From assembly GCF_023101085.1 (NCBI RefSeq), contig NZ_CP064703.1:4526001-4590000 (forward strand): 64,000 nt of DNA. Direction: 5' to 3'. The position numbers were made by a program, and so were the translations under genes. Of this stretch, positions 45,537-55,027 are shown piece by piece. The notes under the pieces were generated by a model. The model saw only the letters and a list, made by a program, of their open reading frames with translations, did not search any database and was not told the origin of the DNA. The stretch's first letter is position 1, and the number at the start of each line of letters is the position of its first letter. The DNA comes from Bradyrhizobium sp. 170. GTDB taxonomy: Bacteria > Pseudomonadota > Alphaproteobacteria > Rhizobiales > Xanthobacteraceae.

Positions 45537-45877
45537 GCCGCCTTCAGGCGCCTCGCATGCAACCAAAGTCGAAAATCAGGCGCGGCGAACCGCGTCGCTT
45601 GCTGCTGTCGAACTGGGCAGTCGACCGAAAACGCTCTCATCTTGAGCGCTGTTGCAAATGGTCAACAGCGCTGACGGCGCGGACGAAGCTATCAAGCTTT
45701 GTGTCACGAAACTGACACGGTGCAGCCTCGGTGAAACGGGCAATGGGACCTCGCCGCAAGTCTCGAAAACTTGTTCCGCGGGGAATCTAGACGGTCTCTT
45801 GCTGATCCCCGATAATAGTGGCGCGCGAAGCGACGATGACCGGCTCCGGTCGAACTCCACTTATGAGACTGACGCAT

Positions 45878-46810
45878 ATGACACAAGCGAGCACCTTCGG
45901 CCGGAGGCTCGGGCAGTTCTTGCACCTGAAGGATGCGCCACCGTCGCTGATCACGCGTTCGCTGCGCGGCATGGAGCTCGCGGTCACCGAAACCCGGGAT
46001 GACAACCCGGTGCCGGGTCTTTCCGGCTCGTTCACCCTTGAGGATGCCTTTGTCGTCAGCCTGAAACTTCACAATTTCCCGGACTGCGAACTCTGGGAGA
46101 ACGGCAAGTGCATGATGAAGGCGGATGTCCCGGCGGGCGCAACATATCTGTACGATCTCAAGCACGATCCGCGCTATGTGATCGACAAGCCGTTCCACTC
46201 CCTGTTTTTCTATTTGCCGCGCTCGGCGCTCGACGGCCTCACTGAGCAGTCCCGCACGTCGCGCGTCGGTCAGCTCGCCTGTGAACTCGGCGTCGGCCAT
46301 GACGACGCGATCGTCCGTCATATCGGCGCGTCACTGCAGCAAGGGCTGCGTCGGCCGGACGAGACCAACCAGCTTTTCATCGATCACATGATGCTCGCGC
46401 TCACCGCGCACGTCGCCCAGACCTATGGCGGACTGCGACACAGCGCCGAACTGGCGCGCGGCGGACTTGCGCCGTGGCAGGCAAAGCGCGCCTGCGAAAG
46501 GCTCGAGTCCGACCTCGGCGGAAAGCTTTCATTGCACCAAATCGCGGCAGAGTTTGATCTCTCGGTCAGCCATTTTTCGCGCGCATTTCGCATCTCCACC
46601 GGCCAGCCGCCGCACCAATGGCTGCTTCGTCAGCGCGTGAATACAGCCAAGCAATTGATGACGATTCGCGACCTTTCGCTTTCAGAAATTGCAATATCGG
46701 CCGGGTTCGCTAATCAAAGCCACTTCACGCGGGTGTTTACTTCCGTGGTCGGCGTCAGCCCCGGAGTGTGGCGTCGCGAAATGCAGGGCGGGCCGGAAAG
46801 CGAAACGTGA
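45878..46810 (+). CDS. AraC-family transcriptional regulator
   Basis: About 310 residues; I prefer the ATG at 45878, since earlier in-frame starts are a GTG at 45818 and ATGs at 45836 and 45863. The C-terminal AraC HTH is clear (LSLHQIAAEFDLSVSHFSRA and LSLSEIAISAGFANQSHFTR, VVGVSPGVWRRE). The N-terminal domain is of the type found in regulators of stress and hydrolase genes. It is transcribed divergently from the other AraC gene and converges on the catalase-like gene. Confidence 0.9.
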   Translation: MTQASTFGRRLGQFLHLKDAPPSLITRSLRGMELAVTETRDDNPVPGLSGSFTLEDAFVVSLKLHNFPDCELWENGKCMMKADVPAGATYLYDLKHDPRYVIDKPFHSLFFYLPRSALDGLTEQSRTSRVGQLACELGVGHDDAIVRHIGASLQQGLRRPDETNQLFIDHMMLALTAHVAQTYGGLRHSAELARGGLAPWQAKRACERLESDLGGKLSLHQIAAEFDLSVSHFSRAFRISTGQPPHQWLLRQRVNTAKQLMTIRDLSLSEIAISAGFANQSHFTRVFTSVVGVSPGVWRREMQGGPESET

Positions 46811-46838
46811 TCGGAGCCGCGGCTGAAGTTTCGTCCGC

Positions 46839-47699
46839 TCAGCGACGCCTTGTCTGATGCGAGATAGGGTAGGCGACGCGGCGGGCCGCAAACATCTCGT
46901 CCGGCGGATGACCGATGCCTTCGGCCAGAGTTGCCGGATTGAAGACGGGCTCGTCGCACGCATCGTTTGCTTCAATGCCGGTGATCACGATCGTTCCCAG
47001 CCGAACCGCTTCGCGTCCGTCCTCATCGGGCCATCGGATGGTCACGTCCGTGACGGGGTCGCCGGCACGGTCCAGCAGCGCCATCACGCTGAACCTCATA
47101 TCGCGAGCCGCGATCCGGGATTCGAGGTCGTGCAGCAAGTCGGTGGCTTTTGCCCTGGCCGCGGCCCCGGGCTGCGTCGCCCGTTCGCCGACTGGCGAGA
47201 CCTTGAACTTGATGAACCGTGTCTCGCCTTTTGAATTCGTCGCGGGAAACGCATGCACGCCCCAATAGGTTGTGGAGGCAAAGCTTGCGGGCGGCGGATG
47301 CGCGGCGATGTAGCTCGCCTGATGCAGCGTCTCGGGATTGGCGGCTGAGAATGCTTCGACCTTTTCCACATCCGGCCTGCCGTCGGGTCCTGGAATGCGC
47401 GCTCGGAGGAAAGCCAACATCTGGTCACGCGTTCTCGCGAGATGAACCGGGGCGCTCTGTGTGAAAATTTCCGAGCGCTGGCCATCGCTGCCAAGCCGGA
47501 AGCTGAAGCCGCGCAGCAACGTGTCGTTGGTGTCGAGGCCTCCTTCCACCGAGAAACGCGCCAGCACGCGCGATGGTTTGGTGAAGCTACAGGATTTGGT
47601 GATCTCCTTGGCCTGATCGGATGGGGCATAGGTGCCGCGAACGCATCGCCCCCTGGCAAAGCTGGCACGTGCCGCCGGAAGGCCGGCTACCCCCTTCAT
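46839..47699 (-). CDS. Catalase-like haem peroxidase lacking the distal histidine
   Basis: From the ATG at 47699 about 286 residues match the catalase-related peroxidase family: RGRCVRGTYAPS, VLARFSVEGG, LRGFSFRLGS, and near the C-terminus AARRVAYPISHQ, which keeps the proximal haem-ligand Tyr. The frame is open to 47918, but that extension has no family sequence and contains the upstream element at 47809-47849. The expected distal motif HA(K/R)G reads FARG, so the catalytic His is absent. Either a decaying gene or a haem protein with another role. Confidence 0.7.
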   Translation of the reverse strand: MKGVAGLPAARASFARGRCVRGTYAPSDQAKEITKSCSFTKPSRVLARFSVEGGLDTNDTLLRGFSFRLGSDGQRSEIFTQSAPVHLARTRDQMLAFLRARIPGPDGRPDVEKVEAFSAANPETLHQASYIAAHPPPASFASTTYWGVHAFPATNSKGETRFIKFKVSPVGERATQPGAAARAKATDLLHDLESRIAARDMRFSVMALLDRAGDPVTDVTIRWPDEDGREAVRLGTIVITGIEANDACDEPVFNPATLAEGIGHPPDEMFAARRVAYPISHQTRRR

Positions 47700-47808
47700 A
47701 GCGGCGACGATGGATGTGGAACTGGCAGGGCCGCGCGGGAACTTGGGCAGGATGGGACCTCGGGTTCGAAACGTTGCTGCACGTTTCTGGCGCAGGACAG
47801 CTTGAGCG

Positions 47809-47849
47809 TCTTTCCTGAACCCCCCATGCCTTGTCCGATTATGCGACAA
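47809..47849. promoter_or_regulatory. Conserved upstream element, copy 2
   Basis: Related to 45496-45536 (33 of 41 identical). It contains TTGTC-CGATTATGC-GACAA, an inverted repeat of five-base arms, as expected for a regulator site. It lies 110 bp upstream of the preferred start of the catalase-like gene. Confidence 0.5.
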
Positions 47850-48084
47850 AGCTTGCCGATGACAGCTTGCCCATTGGGTTGCCGTTACGTTGCGGCTAAT
47901 GGTCGGTGAGGCCTGCATTCGTGATTCGGCGTTTTGGTAATTTTATCACTTGCATGAAAAGAATGCCTGTAAACGCTTGATAATACGATCATCTTACTGA
48001 TGCCGCATTTCGGCAACATTGTGATATGAATGCATCAGTCCGCGACAGGCGGGCCCAAGCCCTTTCAAATCACCGATTGCCGGA

Positions 48085-50436
48085 ATGACCACCGCAGAGA
48101 CGACCTCGGCACAACCACTCGACCCGTCGCTAGCCGAATCCGGAGGAGGGATCCTGCGGAAGTGGGTGGCGCCGTTTGCGGTCGCGATCGCGCTGCTGTC
48201 GGCATTTCTGACCTTCATGGTCCTGAGCGGCCTGACACCGATCGAGCCGACCCGCCACGTCGTCTATTCGTTCCTGCTGATCAATGCGGCGACCATCCTG
48301 CTGCTGGTCGGCATCATCGTCCGCGAAGTCTGGCTGGTGATTCAGGCCCGGCGGCGTGGACGGGCGGCGGCGCGGCTGCACGTCCAGATCGTCAGCCTGT
48401 TCTCGATCATTGCCGTGCTGCCGGCGGTGCTGGTCGCCGTCGTCGCCAACGTGACTATCGACCGCGGCCTGGACCGGCTGTTCTCCGGCCCGACACGCGA
48501 GGTGATGCAGAACTCGCTGATCGTCGCCCGGGCCTACACCTACGAACATGCGCAGCTGATCCGCGGCGACATCCTGGGGATGGCCAACGACATTGCCCGT
48601 GCAAGGCCTCTGTTCGACCAGGACCGCCGGTCGTTTCGCGAATTGCTGACGATGAGCGCCACCTCCCGGAATTTGCCGGGAGCCATGCTGATCGACAAGG
48701 ATCGCACCGTCCTGGAGACGGCGCAAACCGGCATCAAGCAGGAATTCACGACGCCGCCACAGGACTTTCTCAGCAACGTCAATGAAGAAGAGCCGCAGAT
48801 CGCGGTCTTCCCCGACGCGAACTACGTGGCGGCGGTGATCCGGTTGCGCGCCTTCGACGATACCTTCCTGTACGTAGCCCGGCTGCTCGATCCCCGCGTG
48901 GTCGCGCAGCTCAAGCAGACCGAGGCCAGCGTCGCCGAATACGCCCAGATCGAATCCCGCCGGCTCGGCATTCAGGTCGCCTTCGCGCTGATGTTTGCGG
49001 TGATCGCGCTGACCATTCTGATGGCGTCGGTGCTGATCGGGTTGAATTTTGCCAACTGGCTGGTGGCGCCGATCCGAAATTTGATGAGCGCCGCCAATAT
49101 CGTTTCGACCGGCGATCTGCATGTCCAGGTGCCGGTCCACAAATCCGAAGGCGACCTCGCGCAACTCGGCGAGACCTTCAACAAGATGACGGCCGAACTG
49201 CGCACCCAGCGCGACGAGCTGGTCAGCGCTTCGGACCTGATCGACAGCCGCCGCCGCTTCATCGAGGCGGTATTGTCCTCGGCCAGCGCCGGCATCATCG
49301 GCGTCGACGCCTCGGGCAGCGTCGGCATCCTGAACCGCTCGGCCGAGAAACTGATCGGCCATGCCGAATCCGAGACGCTGGATCATCCGCTTTCGGATGT
49401 GTTGCCCGAGCTCGACGACATGATGAAGACCGCGCGCGAGGGCACGCAGCGCTTGGTGCAGGGCCAGATCACGATTACGCGCGACGGCCATGAGCGCAAT
49501 TTGTCGGTCCGCGTCAGCGCCGAGCAAACCAGCCAGTCGCGCGACAGCTACATCATCACGCTCGACGACATCACGGAGCTCGTCTCCGCGCAGCGGACAT
49601 CGGCATGGGGCGACGTTGCGCGCCGCATCGCCCACGAAATCAAGAACCCGCTGACGCCGATCCAGCTTTCGGCCGAACGCATTCGCCGTAAATTCGGCAA
49701 GGTCATCACCGAAGACAAGGGCATCTTCGAGCAGTGTACCGACACCATCGTGCGGCAGGTCGACGACATCAGGCGGATGGTTGATGAATTCTCTCGCTTC
49801 GCGCGGATGCCAAAGCCGGTCATGGAGGGCGAGGACGTCGCCGACACCGTGCGGCAGGCGGTATTCCTGATGAAGGTTGGGCATCCCGATCTCGATATCG
49901 AGGCCGATATCAAGCAGGATCCGATGCGCGCGCAGTTCGACCGCCGGCTGATTTCGCAGGCGCTGACCAACATCATCAAGAACGCGACGGAGGCGATCGA
50001 GCAGGTGCCGCCGGAAGAACTCGGCAAGGGACGCATCGACGTCATTGCCGCGCGCGAAAACGACGACATCGTGATCGACGTGATCGACAATGGTATAGGC
50101 CTGCCGAAGGTGAGCCGTGCGCGGCTGCTGGAGCCCTATGTGACGACGCGCCAGAAGGGCACCGGGCTCGGGCTCGCCATCGTCGGCCGCGTGCTGGAAG
50201 ACCATGGCGGCCGCATCGAACTCAAGGATGCCTCCGATTTCAGGGCAGGGCAGCGCGGCGCCTGGATGCGGCTGCGGTTCGCCGTGTCCGGTCATGCGCC
50301 GAAGGCGGAAGCAAAGCAGCCGGATTCGGGCACGAAACCGCAGGTTGACCAAACAAAAGCGCCGTCAGGCGAAACCAATGAGGCGGCATCCGCGACCAAT
50401 GATGAAGCAAAAACCGAAGCCGCGACAGGCAACTGA
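48085..50436 (+). CDS. ntrY: Membrane nitrogen/redox sensor kinase NtrY
   Basis: A 783-residue kinase: three or four membrane spans (FAVAIALLSAFLTFMVLSGL and others) around a periplasmic sensor region, HAMP (WLVAPIRNLMSAANIVSTGD), PAS, HisKA with His517 ([20 protein letters not shown]), HATPase (NIIKNATEAI, DNGIGLP, KGTGLGLAIVGRV), and a charged C-terminal tail. Partner of NtrX; senses nitrogen or oxygen/redox status. It starts 166 bp after the accessory block. Confidence 0.96.
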   Translation: MTTAETTSAQPLDPSLAESGGGILRKWVAPFAVAIALLSAFLTFMVLSGLTPIEPTRHVVYSFLLINAATILLLVGIIVREVWLVIQARRRGRAAARLHVQIVSLFSIIAVLPAVLVAVVANVTIDRGLDRLFSGPTREVMQNSLIVARAYTYEHAQLIRGDILGMANDIARARPLFDQDRRSFRELLTMSATSRNLPGAMLIDKDRTVLETAQTGIKQEFTTPPQDFLSNVNEEEPQIAVFPDANYVAAVIRLRAFDDTFLYVARLLDPRVVAQLKQTEASVAEYAQIESRRLGIQVAFALMFAVIALTILMASVLIGLNFANWLVAPIRNLMSAANIVSTGDLHVQVPVHKSEGDLAQLGETFNKMTAELRTQRDELVSASDLIDSRRRFIEAVLSSASAGIIGVDASGSVGILNRSAEKLIGHAESETLDHPLSDVLPELDDMMKTAREGTQRLVQGQITITRDGHERNLSVRVSAEQTSQSRDSYIITLDDITELVSAQRTSAWGDVARRIAHEIKNPLTPIQLSAERIRRKFGKVITEDKGIFEQCTDTIVRQVDDIRRMVDEFSRFARMPKPVMEGEDVADTVRQAVFLMKVGHPDLDIEADIKQDPMRAQFDRRLISQALTNIIKNATEAIEQVPPEELGKGRIDVIAARENDDIVIDVIDNGIGLPKVSRARLLEPYVTTRQKGTGLGLAIVGRVLEDHGGRIELKDASDFRAGQRGAWMRLRFAVSGHAPKAEAKQPDSGTKPQVDQTKAPSGETNEAASATNDEAKTEAATGN

Positions 50437-50453
50437 CAAGACAGGTGTAACCC

Positions 50454-51824
50454 ATGGCCAGTGACATTCTGATTGTCGATGACGAAGCCGATATTCGTGA
50501 CCTCGTTGCGGGCATCCTGGACGACGAAGGTTTCAGTACCCGGACCGCGCGCGACAGCGATTCCGCCCTTGGCGAGATTGCCAACCGCCGTCCGCATCTG
50601 GTGTTTCTCGACATCTGGCTGCAGGGCTCCAAGCTCGACGGCCTGCAACTGCTCGAGCAGATCAAGAAGGATCACGCCGACGTTCCTGTGGTGATGATCT
50701 CCGGCCACGGCAACATCGAGACCGCGGTGGCTGCGATCAAGCGCGGCGCCTATGACTTCATCGAAAAGCCGTTCAAGTCGGACCGGTTGATCCTGGTGGC
50801 GACACGGGCGCTGGAAACCTCGCGGCTCAAGCGCGAGGTGAAGGAACTCAAGCAACTGGCTCCCACCGCGAGCGTTCTCACCGGCCGCTCCGCCTGCATG
50901 AACCAGTTGCGCCAAACCATCGATCGGGCGGCCAAGGCCAACAGCCGCATCCTGATCGTCGGCCCCTCCGGTTCGGGCAAGGAACTGGCCGCGCGCACGC
51001 TGCACAATGCATCGAGCCGCTCTGAAGGACCGTTCGCGGTGATCAACGCCGCGGCGATCACGCCGGAGCGGATGGAAGTCGAGTTGTTCGGTATCGAGCA
51101 GTCGAACGGCGAGCAGGCGCGCAAGCCGGGCGCGCTGGAAGAGGCCCACGGCGGTACGCTGTTCATCGACGAAATCGCCGACATGCCGCGCGAGACCCAG
51201 AACAAGATCCTGCGCGTGCTGGTCGATCAGACCTTTCAGCGCTCGGGCGGCACCGCCAAGATTCATGTCGATGTTCGCATCATCTCCTCGACGGCGCGCA
51301 ACCTGGAGGAAGAGATCGCAGAAGGGCGCTTCCGCGAGGATCTCTACCATCGGCTGTCGGTGGTGCCGATCCGCGTCCCCCCGCTGTCGGAACGCCGCGA
51401 GGACATCCCCGAACTGATCGACTATTTCATGGACCAGATATCGGCGGCGACGGGCTTGCCGAAGCGGCAGATCGGCCAGGACGCCATGGCGGTGTTGCAG
51501 TCGCATGTCTGGCCCGGCAACGTCCGCCAGCTCCGCAATAATGTCGAGCGCGTCATGATTCTGGCCGGCGGCGGCCCTGAAGTGATCATCACCGCCGACA
51601 TGCTGCCTCAGGATGTGGGTTCGATGGTGCCGGCGATGCCGACCAGCAACAATGGCGAGCACATCATGGGGCTGCCGCTACGTGAGGCGCGGGAGGTGTT
51701 CGAGCGTGACTACCTGATCGCGCAGATCAGCCGGTTCTCGGGCAACATTTCGCGCACCGCCGAATTCGTCGGCATGGAGCGTTCGGCGCTACACCGCAAG
51801 CTCAAGGCGCTTGGGGTTGGCTGA
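50454..51824 (+). CDS. ntrX: Response regulator NtrX
   Basis: A 456-residue NtrC-type protein: receiver with Asp53 (LVFLDIWLQGS), AAA+ with Walker A GPSGSGKE (170-177), and a Fis-like HTH at the C-terminus (FSGNISRTAEFVGMERSALH). The sigma54-contact GAFTGA loop is absent: after ELFG the sequence reads IEQSNGEQARKPGALEEAHG. It therefore probably does not act through sigma54, as reported for other alphaproteobacterial NtrX proteins. Confidence 0.96.
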   Translation: MASDILIVDDEADIRDLVAGILDDEGFSTRTARDSDSALGEIANRRPHLVFLDIWLQGSKLDGLQLLEQIKKDHADVPVVMISGHGNIETAVAAIKRGAYDFIEKPFKSDRLILVATRALETSRLKREVKELKQLAPTASVLTGRSACMNQLRQTIDRAAKANSRILIVGPSGSGKELAARTLHNASSRSEGPFAVINAAAITPERMEVELFGIEQSNGEQARKPGALEEAHGGTLFIDEIADMPRETQNKILRVLVDQTFQRSGGTAKIHVDVRIISSTARNLEEEIAEGRFREDLYHRLSVVPIRVPPLSERREDIPELIDYFMDQISAATGLPKRQIGQDAMAVLQSHVWPGNVRQLRNNVERVMILAGGGPEVIITADMLPQDVGSMVPAMPTSNNGEHIMGLPLREAREVFERDYLIAQISRFSGNISRTAEFVGMERSALHRKLKALGVG

Positions 51825-52125
51825 GACTTGAGTGAATCGCGCGTTCGCTGCCTGCCGGAATCTGCGGCTCATCTCGCTCGCTTTGAGCCGATCCATGCAC
51901 TTGCTTTGGAATATTTATCTCTTTCCGCGCTTTTATGGAGAATGGCCACTGGGTTCCGGCTAGGCAGGGTCCGAACCGGCTTGCCTTAAAAGCGCGCGTA
52001 CCCTCTAATCGTATTGCCGAGCCGACCGGAGGGGGATCTCAGGGGACGCCGGCAAGTCGGGGGCAGGCTCCATGAGAGAGCAACAGCCGGCTTAATAAAA
52101 AGAAACACACTGCGGGACAAAAACA

Positions 52126-52374
52126 ATGGCGGCAGACCGCGCACAAAATCTACAAGACACCTTCCTGAATCACGTTCGTAAGACAAAAACGCCACTAACG
52201 ATCTTTCTGGTCAATGGAGTGAAGCTGCAGGGGATTGTTACCTGGTTTGACAACTTCTGCTTGCTGCTTCGGCGCGACGGTCATTCGCAGCTTGTCTACA
52301 AGCATGCGATCTCGACCATCATGCCGGGGGCCCCGATTCAGTTGTTCGAAGGCGGCGAGGATGCTCCGGCTTGA
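52126..52374 (+). CDS. hfq: RNA chaperone Hfq
   Basis: An 82-residue Sm-like protein: Sm1 region [20 protein letters not shown] and Sm2 motif [10 protein letters not shown]. It mediates sRNA-mRNA pairing; in rhizobia it affects nif regulation and stress. The 301-bp gap upstream (51825-52125) has no gene I can support and probably contains its promoter. hflX follows by 11 bp. Confidence 0.97.
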   Translation: MAADRAQNLQDTFLNHVRKTKTPLTIFLVNGVKLQGIVTWFDNFCLLLRRDGHSQLVYKHAISTIMPGAPIQLFEGGEDAPA

Positions 52375-52385
52375 GAGTGAACTGA

Positions 52386-53762
52386 TTGGAACCCCTCAAC
52401 CGTGAAGGGAACGCCGATCGTCCGCGGTCGGCGGAGGGTAAGCAAAGCGGGCGGGTGATCGTCATCGGCCCTTATTTGCGAATGCGCCGCGGCGATGCCG
52501 ATGCGCAGGCGAACGACGTCGTGCGCGATTCCGAGGCCCGGCTCGAGGAAGCGACGGGTCTGGCGCGCGCCATCGACCTCACGATCGCAGACGCGCTGAT
52601 TGCGCCGGTCAGCCAGATCAGGCCTGCGACCTATCTCGGCAAGGGCAAGGTCGAGGAGATCACCGGCCTGATCGCGGGCCACGACATCGAACTTGTGGTG
52701 TTGGATTGCGCGCTGTCGCCGATCCAGCAGCGCAATCTCGAGAAGGCCTGGAACACCAAGGTTCTCGACCGCACCGGACTGATCCTGGAAATCTTCGGCC
52801 GCCGCGCCAAGACCAAGGAAGGTTCGCTGCAGGTCGAACTGGCGCATCTCAATTATCAGCGAAGCCGGCTGGTGCGCTCCTGGACCCATCTGGAGCGCCA
52901 GCGCGGCGGATTCGGATTCATGGGCGGCCCCGGCGAGACCCAGATCGAGGCCGACCGCCGCCTGATCGGCGATCGCATCACGCGGCTGGAGAACGAACTG
53001 AAGAAGGTGCAGGCGACGCGGCGGCTGCATCGCGCCGGCCGGCAGCGTGTGCCGTATCGCGTGGTAGCGCTGGTCGGCTACACCAACGCCGGCAAGTCGA
53101 CGCTGTTCAACCGGCTCACGCGCGCCGATGTGCAGGCGGCCGACATGCTGTTTGCGACGCTCGACCCGACCCTGCGCGCGCTGAGCCTGCCGCATGGCGG
53201 CAAGGCGATGTTGTCCGATACCGTCGGATTCATTTCCAACCTGCCGACCCAGCTCGTCGCCGCGTTTCGCGCCACGCTGGAAGAGGTGCTTGAGGCCGAT
53301 ATCATTCTCCATGTTCGCGACATCTCGCATGAAGACGCGGAGGCGCAGGAGCGCGACGTCGACACCGTGCTGCGTCAGCTCGGCATCGATCCCGACTCTG
53401 GCGCACGCATCCTCGAAGTCTGGAACAAGATCGATCGCTTCGATCCCGACGAACGCGAAAATTTGCGCAACATCGCCGCGCGCCGTCCGCCGGAGCGGCC
53501 GTGTTTCCTGGTGTCCGCCGTATCAGGCGAGGGCGTGAATGAGCTGTTGACCGCGATCGAGGATCGGCTGGCGGCAACACGCACGACACTCGTTCTGTCG
53601 ATCGATGCTTCCGACGGCGCCGGCATCAGCTGGCTGCATCGCAATGCCGAAGTGCTCAACAAGGAACTCCACGACGGACGCTTCGACATGACCGTGCGCG
53701 TCGACGAGACCAAGCGCGACATCGTGGTATCGCGCTTCGATGCGGTGCCGCACGTGGCGTGA
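52386..53762 (+). CDS. hflX: GTPase HflX
   Basis: A 458-residue ribosome-associated GTPase. The HflX N-terminal domain (TYLGKGKVEEI, VVLDCALSPIQQRNLEKAWN) comes first, followed by a helical linker with the GGxGETQIE motif (GGPGETQIEADRR). The G domain has G1 GYTNAGKST, G3 DTVGFISNLP and G4 NKID. The start is the TTG at 52386; a GTG at 52455 is possible. Follows hfq as in many proteobacteria. Confidence 0.95.
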   Translation: MEPLNREGNADRPRSAEGKQSGRVIVIGPYLRMRRGDADAQANDVVRDSEARLEEATGLARAIDLTIADALIAPVSQIRPATYLGKGKVEEITGLIAGHDIELVVLDCALSPIQQRNLEKAWNTKVLDRTGLILEIFGRRAKTKEGSLQVELAHLNYQRSRLVRSWTHLERQRGGFGFMGGPGETQIEADRRLIGDRITRLENELKKVQATRRLHRAGRQRVPYRVVALVGYTNAGKSTLFNRLTRADVQAADMLFATLDPTLRALSLPHGGKAMLSDTVGFISNLPTQLVAAFRATLEEVLEADIILHVRDISHEDAEAQERDVDTVLRQLGIDPDSGARILEVWNKIDRFDPDERENLRNIAARRPPERPCFLVSAVSGEGVNELLTAIEDRLAATRTTLVLSIDASDGAGISWLHRNAEVLNKELHDGRFDMTVRVDETKRDIVVSRFDAVPHVA

Positions 53763-53860
53763 CGGGGATACGATCCCTTGTCAGGACGCCATTCCAGCGC
53801 CTAATGGTTTGCAGCCGGGGGTGACGTCCGGCTTGAGCCGCAAATGAGAGAGGTGCTGCG

Positions 53861-55027
53861 ATGATCAACCGGGCCGGGTCCGGCGCCGAGACTTGGCGGG
53901 TTGGGGTTCTGTTTTCCCGGTCGGGGGTGATGGAGGTTACCGAGACCGAGCACTTCTTTGGCACCGCCCTGGCAATCCAGGAAATCAACCAGAGTGGCGG
54001 TATCCGCGGCCGTGAGATCGAAGTGGTCGCTTACGATCCGGGATCGAATCCCGAAACCTACCGAAAGCTCGCGGACAGGCTGCTCACCGAGGATGGAATC
54101 TCGGTCATTTTCGGCTGCAGCACTTCGGCTGCGCGCAAGGCCATCCTGCCGGCCATCGAGCGTCGTAACGGCCTGCTCTGGTATCCATCGCTCTACGAGG
54201 GATTCGAATACTCGCCCAACGTGATCTATACCGGCGCTTCTCCCAACCAGAACAGTTTTCCGCTTGCGGAGTATCTGGTCCGGAACTACGGCAGGCGGGT
54301 GTTTCTCGTCGGTTCGGACTACGTCTATCCGCGCGAATCCAATCGGATCATGCGCGATCTCATCGTCGCCCATGGCGGCGAAATCGCCGGCGAACTCTAC
54401 GTGCCGATGGAGGCGTCGCCGTCACAGTTGCAAGCCGTCTTGAATGAAGTGAGGGAGCAGCAGCCGGACGTATTATTCTCGACGGTCGTCGGACGACCGG
54501 CACGGGACTTCTATCGGCTCTATCACGATGCCGGGTTCGACGCGGCGCAAATGCCGATTGCGAGCTTGACGATTGCGGAGGGAGAGATACGGGAAATCGG
54601 CGCCGAGTTTTGTACGGGCCACATCACCGCCGCCACCTATTTCGGATCGCTCGATAGCGACAGCAACAGAACGTTTGTCGCCAATTTTCATCGCCTTTTC
54701 GGCGCAGCGAAGCCGATCAGCATGTGGAGCGCCGGCGCCTATGCGCAGGTTCGCCTTTTCGCCCTCGCACTGGAAATCGCCGGGACGCTGGATACGCAAC
54801 GTCTCGTCGACGCGGCGCTCGGTCTTTCATTTGAAGCCCCGGAAGGTTCGATCCGGATCGATCCCGAAAACAATCATACCTGGCTGACGCCACGGATCGG
54901 CAAGGTTCGCCGTGACGGTGGTTTCGACATCGTGTGGGAAGCGAAGTCAGCGGTGAAGCCGGATCCCTACCTTGCGGTCACGCCACTCGGCAGCCGCTGG
55001 ATCAGCGACGGGACGCTCGCATCATGA
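53861..55027 (+). CDS. amiC: AmiC-type amide-binding sensor protein
   Basis: A 388-residue type I periplasmic-binding-protein fold without a signal peptide, as in Pseudomonas AmiC, which is cytoplasmic. Characteristic stretches are VGVLFSRSGVMEVTETEHFF, FGCSTSAARKAILPAIERR, WYPSLYEGFEYSPNVIYTGA and DYVYPRESNRIMRDL. AmiC senses short amides and holds AmiR inactive. Its TGA overlaps the amiR ATG (ATGA), fitting a sensor-antiterminator pair. Confidence 0.93.
   Translation: MINRAGSGAETWRVGVLFSRSGVMEVTETEHFFGTALAIQEINQSGGIRGREIEVVAYDPGSNPETYRKLADRLLTEDGISVIFGCSTSAARKAILPAIERRNGLLWYPSLYEGFEYSPNVIYTGASPNQNSFPLAEYLVRNYGRRVFLVGSDYVYPRESNRIMRDLIVAHGGEIAGELYVPMEASPSQLQAVLNEVREQQPDVLFSTVVGRPARDFYRLYHDAGFDAAQMPIASLTIAEGEIREIGAEFCTGHITAATYFGSLDSDSNRTFVANFHRLFGAAKPISMWSAGAYAQVRLFALALEIAGTLDTQRLVDAALGLSFEAPEGSIRIDPENNHTWLTPRIGKVRRDGGFDIVWEAKSAVKPDPYLAVTPLGSRWISDGTLAS

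Noticed and set aside
48130..50352. 740-residue minus-strand frame over ntrY
   Set aside because: Shadow of ntrY.
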